64,000 nt of DNA from Bacillota bacterium (lineage in GTDB: Bacteria; Bacillota; Clostridia; Lachnospirales; Lachnospiraceae). The stretch lies in NCBI GenBank assembly GCA_902363515.1, contig CABJAN010000017.1, forward strand, positions 1 to 64,000, in the 5' to 3' direction. Under the pieces are notes generated by a model that was not told the DNA's origin, ran no database searches, and saw nothing but the letters and a program-made list of their open reading frames with translations. Position 1 is the first letter of the stretch; every line of letters starts with the position of its first letter. The position numbers were made by a program, and so were the translations under genes. Shown in pieces: positions 52,541 through 62,595 of this stretch.

Positions 52541-54126
52541 ATGAGGTTTTGCTGCTAATAGGAGTTGTAATAGTAATCTGTGTTTTGGCCGGACGTGTGA
52601 CATCTAAACTGGCGTTTCCCTCCCTGTTATTTTTTATAGGTCTTGGGATGCTGTTTGGAGTGAATGGCATTGTGCGGATTTCATTTGATGATTATCAAAT
52701 TACGGAAAAAATTTGTTCGGCAAGTCTGATTGTAATTATTTTTTACGGAGGATTTGGAACTAATGTGAAAGAGGCCAGACCGGTGGCAGCTGGGGCAATT
52801 TTACTTTCTACATTAGGAGTTGCTATGACTGCAGGGCTTGTGGGAGTATTTTCGCATTATGTTCTTGGGGTTCCCTGGTTGGAAAGTTTTCTTATTGGTT
52901 CTGTGATTTCCTCAACGGATGCAGCTTCTGTTTTTAATGTCTTGCGTTCTAAAAAGCTGGATTTAAAATATCATACAGCATCTCTGCTGGAATTAGAATC
53001 TGGATCAAATGATCCGGTGTCTTATATGCTCACCTTTCTGTGTATTGCTCTTCTTGCAGGAGAGGATGTTTTTCTCCCGGTAATGTTATTGAAGCAAATC
53101 GGAATTGGACTTTTGTGCGGATTGGTTATGGGAGAAGTGGCAATCAGGATGCTGCATCGTTTCTCCTTTACTATAGATGAGGGGAGAACCATTCTTACAG
53201 TGGCTGTTATGATTTTGAGCTATGCAATTCCGCAGATTTTAGGAGGGAATGGATATCTTGCTGTTTACATTTGTGGTATTCTTATGGGAAATTCACGTTT
53301 TCCAAAAAAGCGTGAGTTGGTACACTTCTTTGATGCTATCACAGGGATTTCGCAGATGATGATTTTCTTTTTGTTGGGACTTTTGGTGACTCCTGTCATG
53401 TTGCCCAGGGTTTTCGTGCCGGCGCTGCTGATTATGCTGTTTATGACATTTTTTGCGAGACCGTTGGCGGTTGTGGTTTCTCTTCTTCCCTTTGGCGCAT
53501 GCTGGAAACAGATTGGTGTGGTTTCCTGGGCAGGGCTTAGAGGGGCGGCTTCTATTGTGTTTGCGATTATGGCGGTTCTTGGAGAGGTTTCTTTATCCTA
53601 TGATTTGTTTAATCTGGTGTTTTGTATTGTTCTTCTTTCCATTACTTTTCAGGGAACTTTGCTACCGGCAGTATCAAGAAAGCTGCATATGCTGGACCAG
53701 AACGCAGATGTACGAAGAACCTTTAATGACTATGCAGAAGAAAGCAGTATTCATTTTGTGAAAACCAAGATAAGAGAAAATCACATTTTTTGCAATCGCT
53801 ATATAAAGGATATTCTGCTTCCGTCAGATATGCTTATTGTAATGGTGCTTAGACAGGAAGAAAAAATAGTGCCAAATGGCAATACGTTATTAAGGTGTGG
53901 TGATTTACTGATTCTTGCGGCGCCTGAATTTTTTGACGGTGATAATCTTATGCTTCATGAAAAGGTTATTTTTAAAGGGGATAAATGGGCTGGGAAATGT
54001 CTGCAGGAGATTCAGATGCCAAAAACAAATCTGGTAGTCTCTATACAGCGTGGGAACAGGACTATGATACCTACAGGGCAAACAGTTATTTGCGAAGATG
54101 ATACTTTAATTATTGCAAAATTTTGA
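52537..54126 (+). CDS. K+/H+ (or Na+/H+) antiporter, CPA1/NhaP2 type
   Basis: A 529-residue membrane antiporter with about twelve helices. The ion-binding region is visible in STDAASVFNVL and LESGSNDPVSYML. A C-terminal TrkA_C-like regulatory domain (about 410-529) has two repeats around LPSDMLIVMVLRQEEKIV and GKCLQEIQMPKTNLVVSI. The start overlaps the CDF gene stop in an ATGA arrangement, so metal and monovalent cation homeostasis genes are coupled. Confidence 0.9.
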   Translation: MNEVLLLIGVVIVICVLAGRVTSKLAFPSLLFFIGLGMLFGVNGIVRISFDDYQITEKICSASLIVIIFYGGFGTNVKEARPVAAGAILLSTLGVAMTAGLVGVFSHYVLGVPWLESFLIGSVISSTDAASVFNVLRSKKLDLKYHTASLLELESGSNDPVSYMLTFLCIALLAGEDVFLPVMLLKQIGIGLLCGLVMGEVAIRMLHRFSFTIDEGRTILTVAVMILSYAIPQILGGNGYLAVYICGILMGNSRFPKKRELVHFFDAITGISQMMIFFLLGLLVTPVMLPRVFVPALLIMLFMTFFARPLAVVVSLLPFGACWKQIGVVSWAGLRGAASIVFAIMAVLGEVSLSYDLFNLVFCIVLLSITFQGTLLPAVSRKLHMLDQNADVRRTFNDYAEESSIHFVKTKIRENHIFCNRYIKDILLPSDMLIVMVLRQEEKIVPNGNTLLRCGDLLILAAPEFFDGDNLMLHEKVIFKGDKWAGKCLQEIQMPKTNLVVSIQRGNRTMIPTGQTVICEDDTLIIAKF

Positions 54127-54148
54127 TAATAAGATATAGATGGGGAAG

Positions 54149-54204
54149 AACTGCCCGAAAATCAGTGTCCAATTATAAGGCCGTTGATTTTCGGGCAGTT
54201 TTGC
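54149..54204 (+). terminator. Strong terminator after the antiporter gene
   Basis: A 16-bp perfect stem (54149-54164 with 54185-54200, sequence aactgcccgaaaatca) with a 20-nt loop, followed by a short T-run. Confidence 0.85.
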
Positions 54205-54457
54205 GCTTGTTTTGAGAATATTTTTTATAAAAGAAAAATATTATATCTAATTTTTAATGGGTAAAAGGGAAAAAGGATTATAAAGTATAATTATATAAAA
54301 GAAAGGAAAAACTTTTGAGATTCCTATAAAACAGGTAAAAATATACAAAAATATAGGTGAAATATTGGAAAAAAGAGCAATATGCATGCAAGACATAATT
54401 GTATATAATAGTTACAAAAAATAATTTATAAAATATGAGGAAAAGAAAGGAAAAATC
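54205..54457 (+). other. A+T-rich intergenic region
   Basis: About 250 bp with no supportable gene. A TATAAT near 54405 with a weak upstream -35 may be the promoter of the parvulin-like and beta-helix genes. Runs of aaaaata and ttaaaag give a very low GC content. No repeat or riboswitch recognised. Confidence 0.4.
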
Positions 54458-55243
54458 GTGTTCAGGAAAAGAAAATATTTGATGGCAATGATTCTGATAT
54501 GCCTTTTTGCACTGGCGGGCATTATTTATTTTGCAAAAACCCAGGAGGAGAAACCACCACTTCTTGTAGACGGAAAGCCTGTAACACGGGAAGAACTGGA
54601 TTTTTATAATGGAGATAAAGAGAGAGCTGTCAGAGGAAAGATAATATGGAACTGGGCAGAAGAGGAAGGCATTGTAGATGAATTTTCTTATGATACTTTT
54701 TTAAAAGCGCTGAAAGCAGAGAACCAGAAGCGGAAAGAACTTGATGAAAAAGGAGAGCCGGTATATGGACCAGTGGAATTTACTCCTATGCAATATTACA
54801 AGAGATTAATTGGGGAATGTGAACAGGAGTTGAAAAACAGAAAAATGGAGGAGATTTCAGAGGAAGAACTGGTTTCTTTTTATGAAAGTCATCAGGAGAA
54901 TTACAGGCAGGTAGATTCTTTTACCGCGGATTATACGGTTTGGCAGGAGGGCAGAATTACCTATCAGGAAACATTGGAACTTAATGATAGTAATGTACGT
55001 GCCATGACAGAAGCGGACGAAGAACTTGCAAATAAACTTTTGCAGTTGGAGGAAGGAGGACAGACAACTTGGAACAGTGACAGCGGAGAAACAAAGCAGC
55101 TCATTTGCACGAAACGGGAGCCGGGTGGATATTTGCCTTATGAAGAGGTTTCCGGAGCAGTGTTAGAGCAGTGTACTGCAGATGAATTTGAGAAGGAATT
55201 AAGTAAAAAAATTGCAGAGTCTGAAGTTCGGGACTTTCGATGA
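54458..55243 (+). CDS. Membrane-anchored degenerate parvulin/SurA-like protein
   Basis: A 261-residue protein with an N-terminal signal anchor (about 7-25) and an extracellular region. LLVDGKPVTREELDFY and the following helices resemble the N-terminal part of SurA/PrsA-type foldases. The end (LICTKREPGGYLPYEEVSGAVLEQC to IAESEV) resembles a parvulin C-terminus, but the parvulin active-site residues are not evident. The start is GTG with AAAGGA upstream. It lies 11 nt ahead of the large surface protein and may help fold it. Confidence 0.6.
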   Translation: MFRKRKYLMAMILICLFALAGIIYFAKTQEEKPPLLVDGKPVTREELDFYNGDKERAVRGKIIWNWAEEEGIVDEFSYDTFLKALKAENQKRKELDEKGEPVYGPVEFTPMQYYKRLIGECEQELKNRKMEEISEEELVSFYESHQENYRQVDSFTADYTVWQEGRITYQETLELNDSNVRAMTEADEELANKLLQLEEGGQTTWNSDSGETKQLICTKREPGGYLPYEEVSGAVLEQCTADEFEKELSKKIAESEVRDFR

Positions 55244-55254
55244 GGAGGAAATGA

Positions 55255-58200
55255 ATGAAACATATAGCAAAAAAGATTTCATGTATTGCATTGACTGCAG
55301 CGCTTCTGGCAGGAGGTATGCCGGTACAGGTACTGGCAGATAGTCCAAAAACGCAGCAGGAGCAGCTGGGAGAGGTGCTGCCACAAGAAGTATTGCCGGA
55401 AGAGATACAGCCGGAGACTCCTGAGCAGGAAGGCACTGGCAGTGTGCTTCCGGATGGGGAATCCCAGATGCAGGAAGAAACGCACAAGCCACAGGAACCA
55501 CCACAAGAAGTGCCGCAGGAACAACCACAGGAACAACCACAGGAACAGACAGAAGAAGCGCCACAGGAACCAGCGGAAGAAGAGACTGCAGAACCGGAAG
55601 AACCGGGACGGCAGGTGCCTCAGGCAGGTACGCGCGTGCTGCTGGAGGATGATTTTCAGGATGCCGGCGGATGGAAGGTAAATAAGCCTGACGCAGTGAA
55701 AATAGGCGGCGGACAGGCGGTGATTAAAGGTGCTGGTCCTAACAATGCCATGATATCCAATGGAATGATTGCAGCGCAGAACTTTTTGATTCAGACAGAT
55801 TTGGTAATCGGATCCGGAAATACAAACTGTAATGCGAAAATTGGATTTAAGGCAGAGGACGGTTTTGAAGGACAAAGATTGCAGCTTCGCTTTGACTTTC
55901 CACATAACAAGGTGTTTCTGGAGAGAGTAACAGGAAATACAGTAAATACTGGGTATGGGGAAGCAGAAGTAACAGTTTCAGAGGGAACACATAAGCTGAC
56001 AGTAGAAGTTCAGGACAATACTATTACAGCATGGCTGGATGAACAGGAAATTATTACAGCTACCCATGATGAAATAGGAAAAATGGAAAAAGGAAAACTG
56101 CTTTTTGCAGGTCAGTATCCGGCACAGGATTTTGCAGTGGCAAACTTACGTGTTACCACCAATGAACAGCCAAGTGGGAAAGAATGTAAGGTTACACTGG
56201 AAACTTACACGGACGGAGTTTTGGATGCAGAGCACAAGGGCGGTACTTTGACTGCAGACAAGCTTTCCGGATATAGCGGAGATTATGTAACCTTAACGCC
56301 AAAGGCAAACCACGGATATGTGTTTGAGAAATACGAAACCAGTACCGACAATTTAGTTCCTATTGAAAACAACAGGTTTCAGTTAAATGAAAAATTTCCG
56401 AATATAACAGTAAGGGCATATTTTAAAACAAGAGTTCCCGGAAAAGATGAATTATTCTTTGAAGATTTTGGCGGGGATTTAGGAACACAGCCAGATGGTA
56501 TCCGCACACAGGATGGAGAACTGGTGGTAGAGGTTGCCGATGGAAGTTCCAGCAATGCCTATAAACCAGAGGTGGACTGGACTAAGATTAGCGGAAATAA
56601 AGGCTATCGTATTTCTGCAGATGCCAGAAGAATGACAGGTGAATCCGGAACCATACAGATTGCTTTTCGTGGTGGAGAGAGCTTTGATTCCCGTTATGTA
56701 GTTGCAATTAATTCACAGGGAAGCGCTATGCTGCGAAAATTGCACAATGGCAAAAATGAAGAATTGAAAAAAAGCGGCTTTCAAATGACAGATAAATTTG
56801 CTCATGTTGTCATTGAAGTAAAAGGCTCAGAAATGAAACTTTTCATAGACAACAAAGAAATGTTCAGCTATACCGATAATGGGAACTGGTCAGAAATGCA
56901 GCCGGCAGTACAATTAATTAATATGACAGCAGGCGCTCCGGCAGCTTTTGATAATCTTCTGGTAGAGCAGATTTGTGAGAAAAAACCAGTTGGGGTTGTT
57001 TCTATATTTGAAGGAAAAGAAGACAAGGAACATAAGACAGGAACAGCTACCAGTGATGTAACAGAGGCAGAGGAAGGGCAAAAAGTGACCCTGACTGCAA
57101 CAGCAAAGGCAGGATACCGCTTAAAAGAGTATCAGATAGAAAATGTTGAAGTAAAAGACGGAACCTTTGTGATGCCGGCAGGAGATTTTGAAAAACTGGT
57201 GGTAAAGGCTGTTTTTGAAACAGATAAGGTAAGAGAGGGAAAAACCTTTTACGTGGATTCTGAAAATGGAGACAATGACGCAGAAGGAACCTCAGAAAAA
57301 ACTGCCTGGAAGACTTTGGATAAAGTGAAAGAGTACGGAACCTTTGTGCCGGGAGATAAAATTCTTTTGAAGCGGGGAAGTGTGTTCACAGGACAGCAGC
57401 TTGCCTTTCAGGGAATGGGAGCAAAAGGAAATCCTATTGAAGTCAGTGCTTATGGAAAAGGAGCGCTTCCAAGACTGGAAGGAAACGGTGAGGTAGAAAA
57501 CGTAGTATCACTTTATAACCAGGAATATGTAGAAATTCGGAATCTGGAGATTACCAACCTGGATACCCAGTACAACACGAAATTTGGGCTGAATGAAAGC
57601 AATAATACAAAAAAAGCCCTGCGGGCAGTTAATGTGTCTATCCGTAACTTTGGAACAGCCTCCGGAATTGCTATTGAAGATTGCTATATCCATGACATTA
57701 ATGGAAACATTAATTTAAAGTGGAATGGCGGTGTATTCTTTGATGTAAAGGCGGACATTCAGAATGGACAGTTGACAGGTGTGCCAAGTAAATATGACAA
57801 CATCAGTATTTCCGGCTGTACTTTTGAACGGGTAGACCGTTCTGCCATTAAGCTGGTAAGCTCCCAGTGGTGTAACCAGTGGGAAAAGAATGATCCGGGC
57901 GTGCCGGTTCACTGGTATCCATCTACCAATGTGGTAGTAGAAGGAAACTATATGGAATATATTGGCGGAGATGGTATTACTGTCCGCGATACAGACGGAG
58001 CTTTGATTGAACACAATCTTGCAAAAGACTGTCGTTTCCAGAATACAGGATATAATGTAGGAATCTGGCCCTTTGAGGCGGCAAATACAGTGCTGCAGTA
58101 CAATGAGGCTTATGAAACCCACGGAACAACAGATGGACAGGGACTTGACTGCGATCATGCCTCTTCCAATTCTGTTATGCAGTATAACTATAGTCATAAC

Positions 58201-59739
58201 AATGAAGGCGGTTTCATGCTGATTATGGGCGGCTATCCACATACAGGAGCAACAGTCCGCTACAATATCAGCCAGAATGACAGGGATAAAACCTTTGAAT
58301 TTGCACAGGGGCTTCCTAAAGGAACTATGATTTATAACAATACCATTTATTCAGACCAGGTTTTAGACAAAGGTGTATTTTTCCTGTCTAATACAGGAGC
58401 CGGTGTAGGCGTAAATGATGGATTTGCATTTAACAATGTGTTTAGCTATCCTCAGGGACAGAAAGCCTATGGCGGTGATGCCAAGGGAGCTGGTTTGGTT
58501 CAGGAACACATGAAAATTTATAACAATGCCTATACAGGAGGTATGAGCGCTTTTGAGGCAGATGCCAAGCCTTTGCAGGCAGATGATTTGGGAATCGCAG
58601 ATTTAGGAAGCGCTCCGGAAGCCCATGAAGGCAAAGATGCTGTAACAGGAAGCTCAGGATTGCTGGACGGTTATAAATTACAGGAAGATTCCGTACTCAT
58701 TGATAAAGGGCTTACTGTAGATGAGGCATGGAAGCATTTTGGCGGAAACAAACTGGTAGATGGCAGAAATCATTCTCCAAGGGAGCTTTTTGAAGAAGCA
58801 AAGGCACAGAACTATGCAAGTATTGACTGCATTATGGGCAATAATTTCCCACAGGTAGCAGGCGTAACCTATGACCAGGACTTCTTCGGAGGAAGCCTTG
58901 CAAAAGGAAAACCGGATATTGGAGCGGCTGAGTATCAGAGCAAGGAGCCAGAAAAACCAGAACCACCGCAGACTGTGCTGTTAGAAGGTATATCCATTCA
59001 GAAAGCACCGGAAAAGACAACCTATACAGAAGGAGAGACTTTCAATCCAAAAGGAATGGAAGTAGAGGCCAAATTCAGTGATGGAACCACAAAGGATGTA
59101 ACCGGAGAAATCAGCTACAGTGAGGAACCGCTAAAAGCAGGTGATAAAGAAATTATTATCAGCTATACATATGAGGGCATTACCAAAGAGGCTGCTCAGG
59201 GGATTACTGTAAAAACAAAGGAAGAGCCGCAGCCGCCAACACCTGAAGAACCTGAAAAGCCACAGCAACCAGAAAATCCGGATGCTTCAGGCTGGGAAAT
59301 AGAAGCTGTAGAAATCGTACCGGAGAAGGCAGAAGTAAAAGCTGGGGAATCAAAACAGTTTACAGTTGAGGTGAAGGGAAAAGGAGAATTTTCCAAAGAA
59401 GTTTCCTGGGAGCTTGTAGGAAAACATCATGAAGATACCTATATAGATGAAAAGGGAACTTTATATGTCAGCAAGGCAGAAACAGCAGGAGAAGTGAAGG
59501 TAAAAGTGGTTTCTAAAGCAGATGCAAAGAAATCCGATGAAGCAGTAGTAAAAATTAAAAAGGCACAGACACAGGTGCCGGGAACAAATGTAAATAATAA
59601 TGGCAACAATACCACAACAGGAAAACCAGCGGGGAACCAGGGTGTCCAGACTGGAGATGAAAGTCATGTGGTGATGCTTCTGGGGCTGCTTGCAGTGTCA
59701 GGAGGAGTGCTGCTGATTTGTAAGAGGAAAAGGCAGTAA
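55255..59739 (+). CDS. Large wall-anchored beta-helix surface protein
   Basis: A 1494-residue surface protein. Signal peptide 1-29, a Pro/Gln/Glu repeat linker to about 125, a LamG-like domain (127-300), an InlB_B-type repeat (305-393), a second LamG-like domain (398-575), a second repeat (580-655), a right-handed parallel beta-helix (662-1225) with polysaccharide-lyase-like turns, two bacterial Ig-like domains (about 1242-1325 and 1348-1435), and a sortase sorting region (VQTGDE near 1462, hydrophobic helix, KRKRQ). The beta-helix could be a glycosidase or lyase acting on host or plant glycans. No catalytic residues could be assigned. Confidence 0.82.
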   Translation: MKHIAKKISCIALTAALLAGGMPVQVLADSPKTQQEQLGEVLPQEVLPEEIQPETPEQEGTGSVLPDGESQMQEETHKPQEPPQEVPQEQPQEQPQEQTEEAPQEPAEEETAEPEEPGRQVPQAGTRVLLEDDFQDAGGWKVNKPDAVKIGGGQAVIKGAGPNNAMISNGMIAAQNFLIQTDLVIGSGNTNCNAKIGFKAEDGFEGQRLQLRFDFPHNKVFLERVTGNTVNTGYGEAEVTVSEGTHKLTVEVQDNTITAWLDEQEIITATHDEIGKMEKGKLLFAGQYPAQDFAVANLRVTTNEQPSGKECKVTLETYTDGVLDAEHKGGTLTADKLSGYSGDYVTLTPKANHGYVFEKYETSTDNLVPIENNRFQLNEKFPNITVRAYFKTRVPGKDELFFEDFGGDLGTQPDGIRTQDGELVVEVADGSSSNAYKPEVDWTKISGNKGYRISADARRMTGESGTIQIAFRGGESFDSRYVVAINSQGSAMLRKLHNGKNEELKKSGFQMTDKFAHVVIEVKGSEMKLFIDNKEMFSYTDNGNWSEMQPAVQLINMTAGAPAAFDNLLVEQICEKKPVGVVSIFEGKEDKEHKTGTATSDVTEAEEGQKVTLTATAKAGYRLKEYQIENVEVKDGTFVMPAGDFEKLVVKAVFETDKVREGKTFYVDSENGDNDAEGTSEKTAWKTLDKVKEYGTFVPGDKILLKRGSVFTGQQLAFQGMGAKGNPIEVSAYGKGALPRLEGNGEVENVVSLYNQEYVEIRNLEITNLDTQYNTKFGLNESNNTKKALRAVNVSIRNFGTASGIAIEDCYIHDINGNINLKWNGGVFFDVKADIQNGQLTGVPSKYDNISISGCTFERVDRSAIKLVSSQWCNQWEKNDPGVPVHWYPSTNVVVEGNYMEYIGGDGITVRDTDGALIEHNLAKDCRFQNTGYNVGIWPFEAANTVLQYNEAYETHGTTDGQGLDCDHASSNSVMQYNYSHNNEGGFMLIMGGYPHTGATVRYNISQNDRDKTFEFAQGLPKGTMIYNNTIYSDQVLDKGVFFLSNTGAGVGVNDGFAFNNVFSYPQGQKAYGGDAKGAGLVQEHMKIYNNAYTGGMSAFEADAKPLQADDLGIADLGSAPEAHEGKDAVTGSSGLLDGYKLQEDSVLIDKGLTVDEAWKHFGGNKLVDGRNHSPRELFEEAKAQNYASIDCIMGNNFPQVAGVTYDQDFFGGSLAKGKPDIGAAEYQSKEPEKPEPPQTVLLEGISIQKAPEKTTYTEGETFNPKGMEVEAKFSDGTTKDVTGEISYSEEPLKAGDKEIIISYTYEGITKEAAQGITVKTKEEPQPPTPEEPEKPQQPENPDASGWEIEAVEIVPEKAEVKAGESKQFTVEVKGKGEFSKEVSWELVGKHHEDTYIDEKGTLYVSKAETAGEVKVKVVSKADAKKSDEAVVKIKKAQTQVPGTNVNNNGNNTTTGKPAGNQGVQTGDESHVVMLLGLLAVSGGVLLICKRKRQ

Positions 59740-59745
59740 GAAAGT

Positions 59746-59776
59746 GGTGCTGGGAGAAATTCTCAGCACCTTTTCC
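59746..59776 (+). terminator. Terminator after the surface protein gene
   Basis: A 10-bp stem (ggtgctggga with tctcagcacc, 59746-59770) with loop gaaat, followed by ttttcc. It lies 10 bp before the end of the convergent response regulator. Confidence 0.8.
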
Positions 59777-59786
59777 TATGAAAGGG

Positions 59787-60557
59787 TCATGAATCATATT
59801 CTAAAGTTTGATTTCGGAATTCGCTAGGCTGAACTCCAGTATAAGATTTAAATGCTCTGCTAAAATAAAATCCGTCTTTGTATCCAACCAGCTCTCCTAT
59901 TTTTTGTATTTCTATTTCCTTATTTTCCTGAAGAAGACGTTTTGCCTCATTCATTCGTAGGCGTATAAGATACTTAGAAGGAGTTTCGCCTGAATACTTT
60001 TTGAAAATCTTTCCCAGATATTCCTGGGTAAATCCGAATTTTTGAGCCAACGCTCCGAAGGAAATATCTTCTGTATAGTGTTCTTTAAGATATTTTTCCA
60101 GAAGCTCACAAATATTTTTTTGATCTAAACGCCCGGAATCAGTGCGCAAAGCATGAAGCTGTCCTGTTTCAGACTGCATAGAAGTCAGGACTTTGGTCAA
60201 GGATTCGGATAATGTTTCCAATGTTACGGGTTTTAATAAATAATCCTTTACTTGAAATTTAATTGCAGACTGAGCATAGGAAAAATCGTCATATCCGCTT
60301 AAAATAATAACCTTAATATGGGGATGGTTTTTATTAAGATATTTTGCTAATTCGAGTCCATCATATTGTGGCATACGGATATCGGTAATCACCAGATTGG
60401 GACAGTTTTTTTCGATTAAGTTCCTGGCATCCAAACCATTAGAAGCTTCTCCCGCAAGAGTAAATGGGAGGTTTAGAGATTCGATCTTTTTTATGAGATT
60501 TTTTCTTATTAAATGTTCATCTTCTACAACAATGTATTTATAATTTTGGGTGTTCAT
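59787..60557 (-). CDS. YesN-type response regulator (REC + AraC HTH)
   Basis: A 256-residue regulator with a receiver domain (VITDIRMPQYDGLEL, Asp59) and an AraC domain (ISFGALAQKFGFTQEYLGKI, then GYKDGFYFSRAFKSYTG). It lacks the long central region of the other YesN protein in the window. The ATG at 60557 overlaps the end of the kinase gene by 20 nt and has AGAGAGGA upstream. It likely activates the divergent binding-protein gene at 62596. Confidence 0.92.
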   Translation of the reverse strand: MNTQNYKYIVVEDEHLIRKNLIKKIESLNLPFTLAGEASNGLDARNLIEKNCPNLVITDIRMPQYDGLELAKYLNKNHPHIKVIILSGYDDFSYAQSAIKFQVKDYLLKPVTLETLSESLTKVLTSMQSETGQLHALRTDSGRLDQKNICELLEKYLKEHYTEDISFGALAQKFGFTQEYLGKIFKKYSGETPSKYLIRLRMNEAKRLLQENKEIEIQKIGELVGYKDGFYFSRAFKSYTGVQPSEFRNQTLEYDS

Positions 60558-62409
60558 GGTAATAATCCTCTCTTGAGTAATAAATAGGTCCACCTACAAT
60601 GAAAATAGTCCGACCTGGATAAGCATTTTCGATTTTAAAGATTGCTTTTTCTCCATAGAGTAATTTTAATCGGAGATATACGTTTTTTAATCCCATACCG
60701 CCAATTTTCATGGATTTTAATTCTTCGTTCATGTCAAGGTTTTCATATAGATTCATCAATTTTTGTTTCTTTTCATTGCTCATGGTTCCTCCATTATCTT
60801 CTATTTCCAGAAGCCATAGTTGATTTTGGGTATAGGAGCGAATGGTTAAAAGCCATGGTGGGCTGGTACAAAAAGCATATTTAAAAGCATTTTCTATAAT
60901 TGGTTGAATTAGAAGTTTAGGAATAAAGAAGGATTCGGTTTCCTGGGAGATAGAAATTTTGTATTCCAATTCATCTCCAAAACGAAACTTCATACACTTC
61001 AAATACTGTTCTGTATAAAAAATTTCCCTTTCTAAAGGCACAATCATTTCCTGACCAGAGGAAATATATCGAAAATAATCGCAGAGAGCACCACAGAGTT
61101 TCACAATATCTTCATTCATATCTTCTTCGGCCATGATACTGATATTTGTGAGGCTGTTATAAAGAAAATGAGGGTTAATCAGCGATTGTGTAGCCTGGAG
61201 TTTTGCCCTGGTTTCTTCTGAACGAGAAAGCAAAACTTCCTGGGAAGTAGCACGGAGTTTTTCGTACATATTTCTTATGGAGTCACATAGGATGGAGAGC
61301 TCTGTAATATTGCTGCTTGCAGAAGTAAGGTTTACTTTTTCTTCGGATAAAACACGATTAATAGTAATCTTTCCGGTTGCTCTTGTAAGTTTTTCAAGAG
61401 GTTTCGTAAGCTTTTGGGAGATATAAAAGCATATTATCATGGTTAATATAATGGAAAATCCACCAATTATGATAACCATGGTACGATAATTGAGCAATGG
61501 AAGATAGACGGATTGCTGAGTCCTTGTTACGATTACGGCCCAATCATATTCATCAAGAGTATTATAGGTAAAGAGAACGGAGTTTCCGTCTTTTGTGGTT
61601 ATAAACTGTCCATTATTGGTGGATAGCTTATTACGATTGATTTCTGCATAATAATTTTCAGAGCTTGACTCTGCATAAGGATAGACCTTTTCGTGTCTGG
61701 AGTTATAGACGGTTACCTTAATGTCTGGATTTGAGTGTTCCATTTGTGAAACAAGAGAGAAAATAGTATCACAATCCTGAACTACTTCTACAATACCTTC
61801 AGGTTTTCCGGCTGTATCTAAAAACATTCGGATTAAAGATATAAACTTATGGTTTTTGCTGCCTTCTTTACTTGGTAAATTTTTGTTGTAAAAAGGCATT
61901 GTGAAATACTTATGACCATTTAAATTCATAACTTCTTTGTACCAATCCATGGCTTCTAAATCTACCTTTGAAGTTCGCATCCAATATCCGGTTTCAACAC
62001 AGGAACCATCCATGGTATAGAGCTTGATCTCGGATGCAGACTGATAGGCGCCAATGATGGCTGTTACAATTTCCTGTATAGAGGTAGCTTTTTCTCTGGA
62101 AGCAACTAATGCATCTGGATTTGTACCTGTTTGACGGTACATACGGGAAAACTCCTTGAAATTACTCTTAATAGCATTAGAATATACAATGCTCATGGAG
62201 ATAGTAGACATATTATCTAGCTGTGTAGTAACGGCATTGGACAGAGAGGTGCACAAATTTTCTGAATCTTTTGTTGCTTCTGCTATGGTATTGTTTTTGT
62301 AATGGGTATAAGTAAAAGTGAAGAAGATTCCCAAAAGAACCAAAATGAATAAGCCATAAATAACGAACAGATACATCTTTTGAGAATACTGTTTTGGCGA
62401 TTTTGCCAT
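60538..62409 (-). CDS. YesM-type sensor histidine kinase
   Basis: A 623-residue membrane kinase. A first helix at about 13-33, an extracellular dCache-like sensor region with NNGQFITTKDGNSVLFTYNT, a second helix near 305, HAMP, then LINPHFLYNSLTNISIM and a HATPase domain with IQPIIENAFKYAF and GGMGLKNVYLRLKLLYG. The ATG at 62409 lies 7 nt after GGAGG; a GTG six bases earlier is too close. It pairs with the overlapping response regulator gene. Confidence 0.92.
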   Translation of the reverse strand: MAKSPKQYSQKMYLFVIYGLFILVLLGIFFTFTYTHYKNNTIAEATKDSENLCTSLSNAVTTQLDNMSTISMSIVYSNAIKSNFKEFSRMYRQTGTNPDALVASREKATSIQEIVTAIIGAYQSASEIKLYTMDGSCVETGYWMRTSKVDLEAMDWYKEVMNLNGHKYFTMPFYNKNLPSKEGSKNHKFISLIRMFLDTAGKPEGIVEVVQDCDTIFSLVSQMEHSNPDIKVTVYNSRHEKVYPYAESSSENYYAEINRNKLSTNNGQFITTKDGNSVLFTYNTLDEYDWAVIVTRTQQSVYLPLLNYRTMVIIIGGFSIILTMIICFYISQKLTKPLEKLTRATGKITINRVLSEEKVNLTSASSNITELSILCDSIRNMYEKLRATSQEVLLSRSEETRAKLQATQSLINPHFLYNSLTNISIMAEEDMNEDIVKLCGALCDYFRYISSGQEMIVPLEREIFYTEQYLKCMKFRFGDELEYKISISQETESFFIPKLLIQPIIENAFKYAFCTSPPWLLTIRSYTQNQLWLLEIEDNGGTMSNEKKQKLMNLYENLDMNEELKSMKIGGMGLKNVYLRLKLLYGEKAIFKIENAYPGRTIFIVGGPIYYSREDYYHEHPKL

Positions 62410-62595
62410 TATCACACCTCCTTTTTGATATATAGATTATAAATGATGGTTCAAAAAAATGCAAATTAGAGTTCATTTTTGTCTATTTTGTGAATATAAG
62501 GTTTGTGGTATTATGTATTTACACCAAAGGAAACTTGTTTTATCGATAAAATATAGACGGAATTTCTAAAAGAACAAACGAATAGGAGTGAAATC

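Noticed and set aside
55490..55600. Repeated caggaaccacca-type units that might look like a short repeat array
   Set aside because: They encode the Pro/Gln/Glu linker of the surface protein, have no spacers and no cas genes are near, so this is not a CRISPR array.
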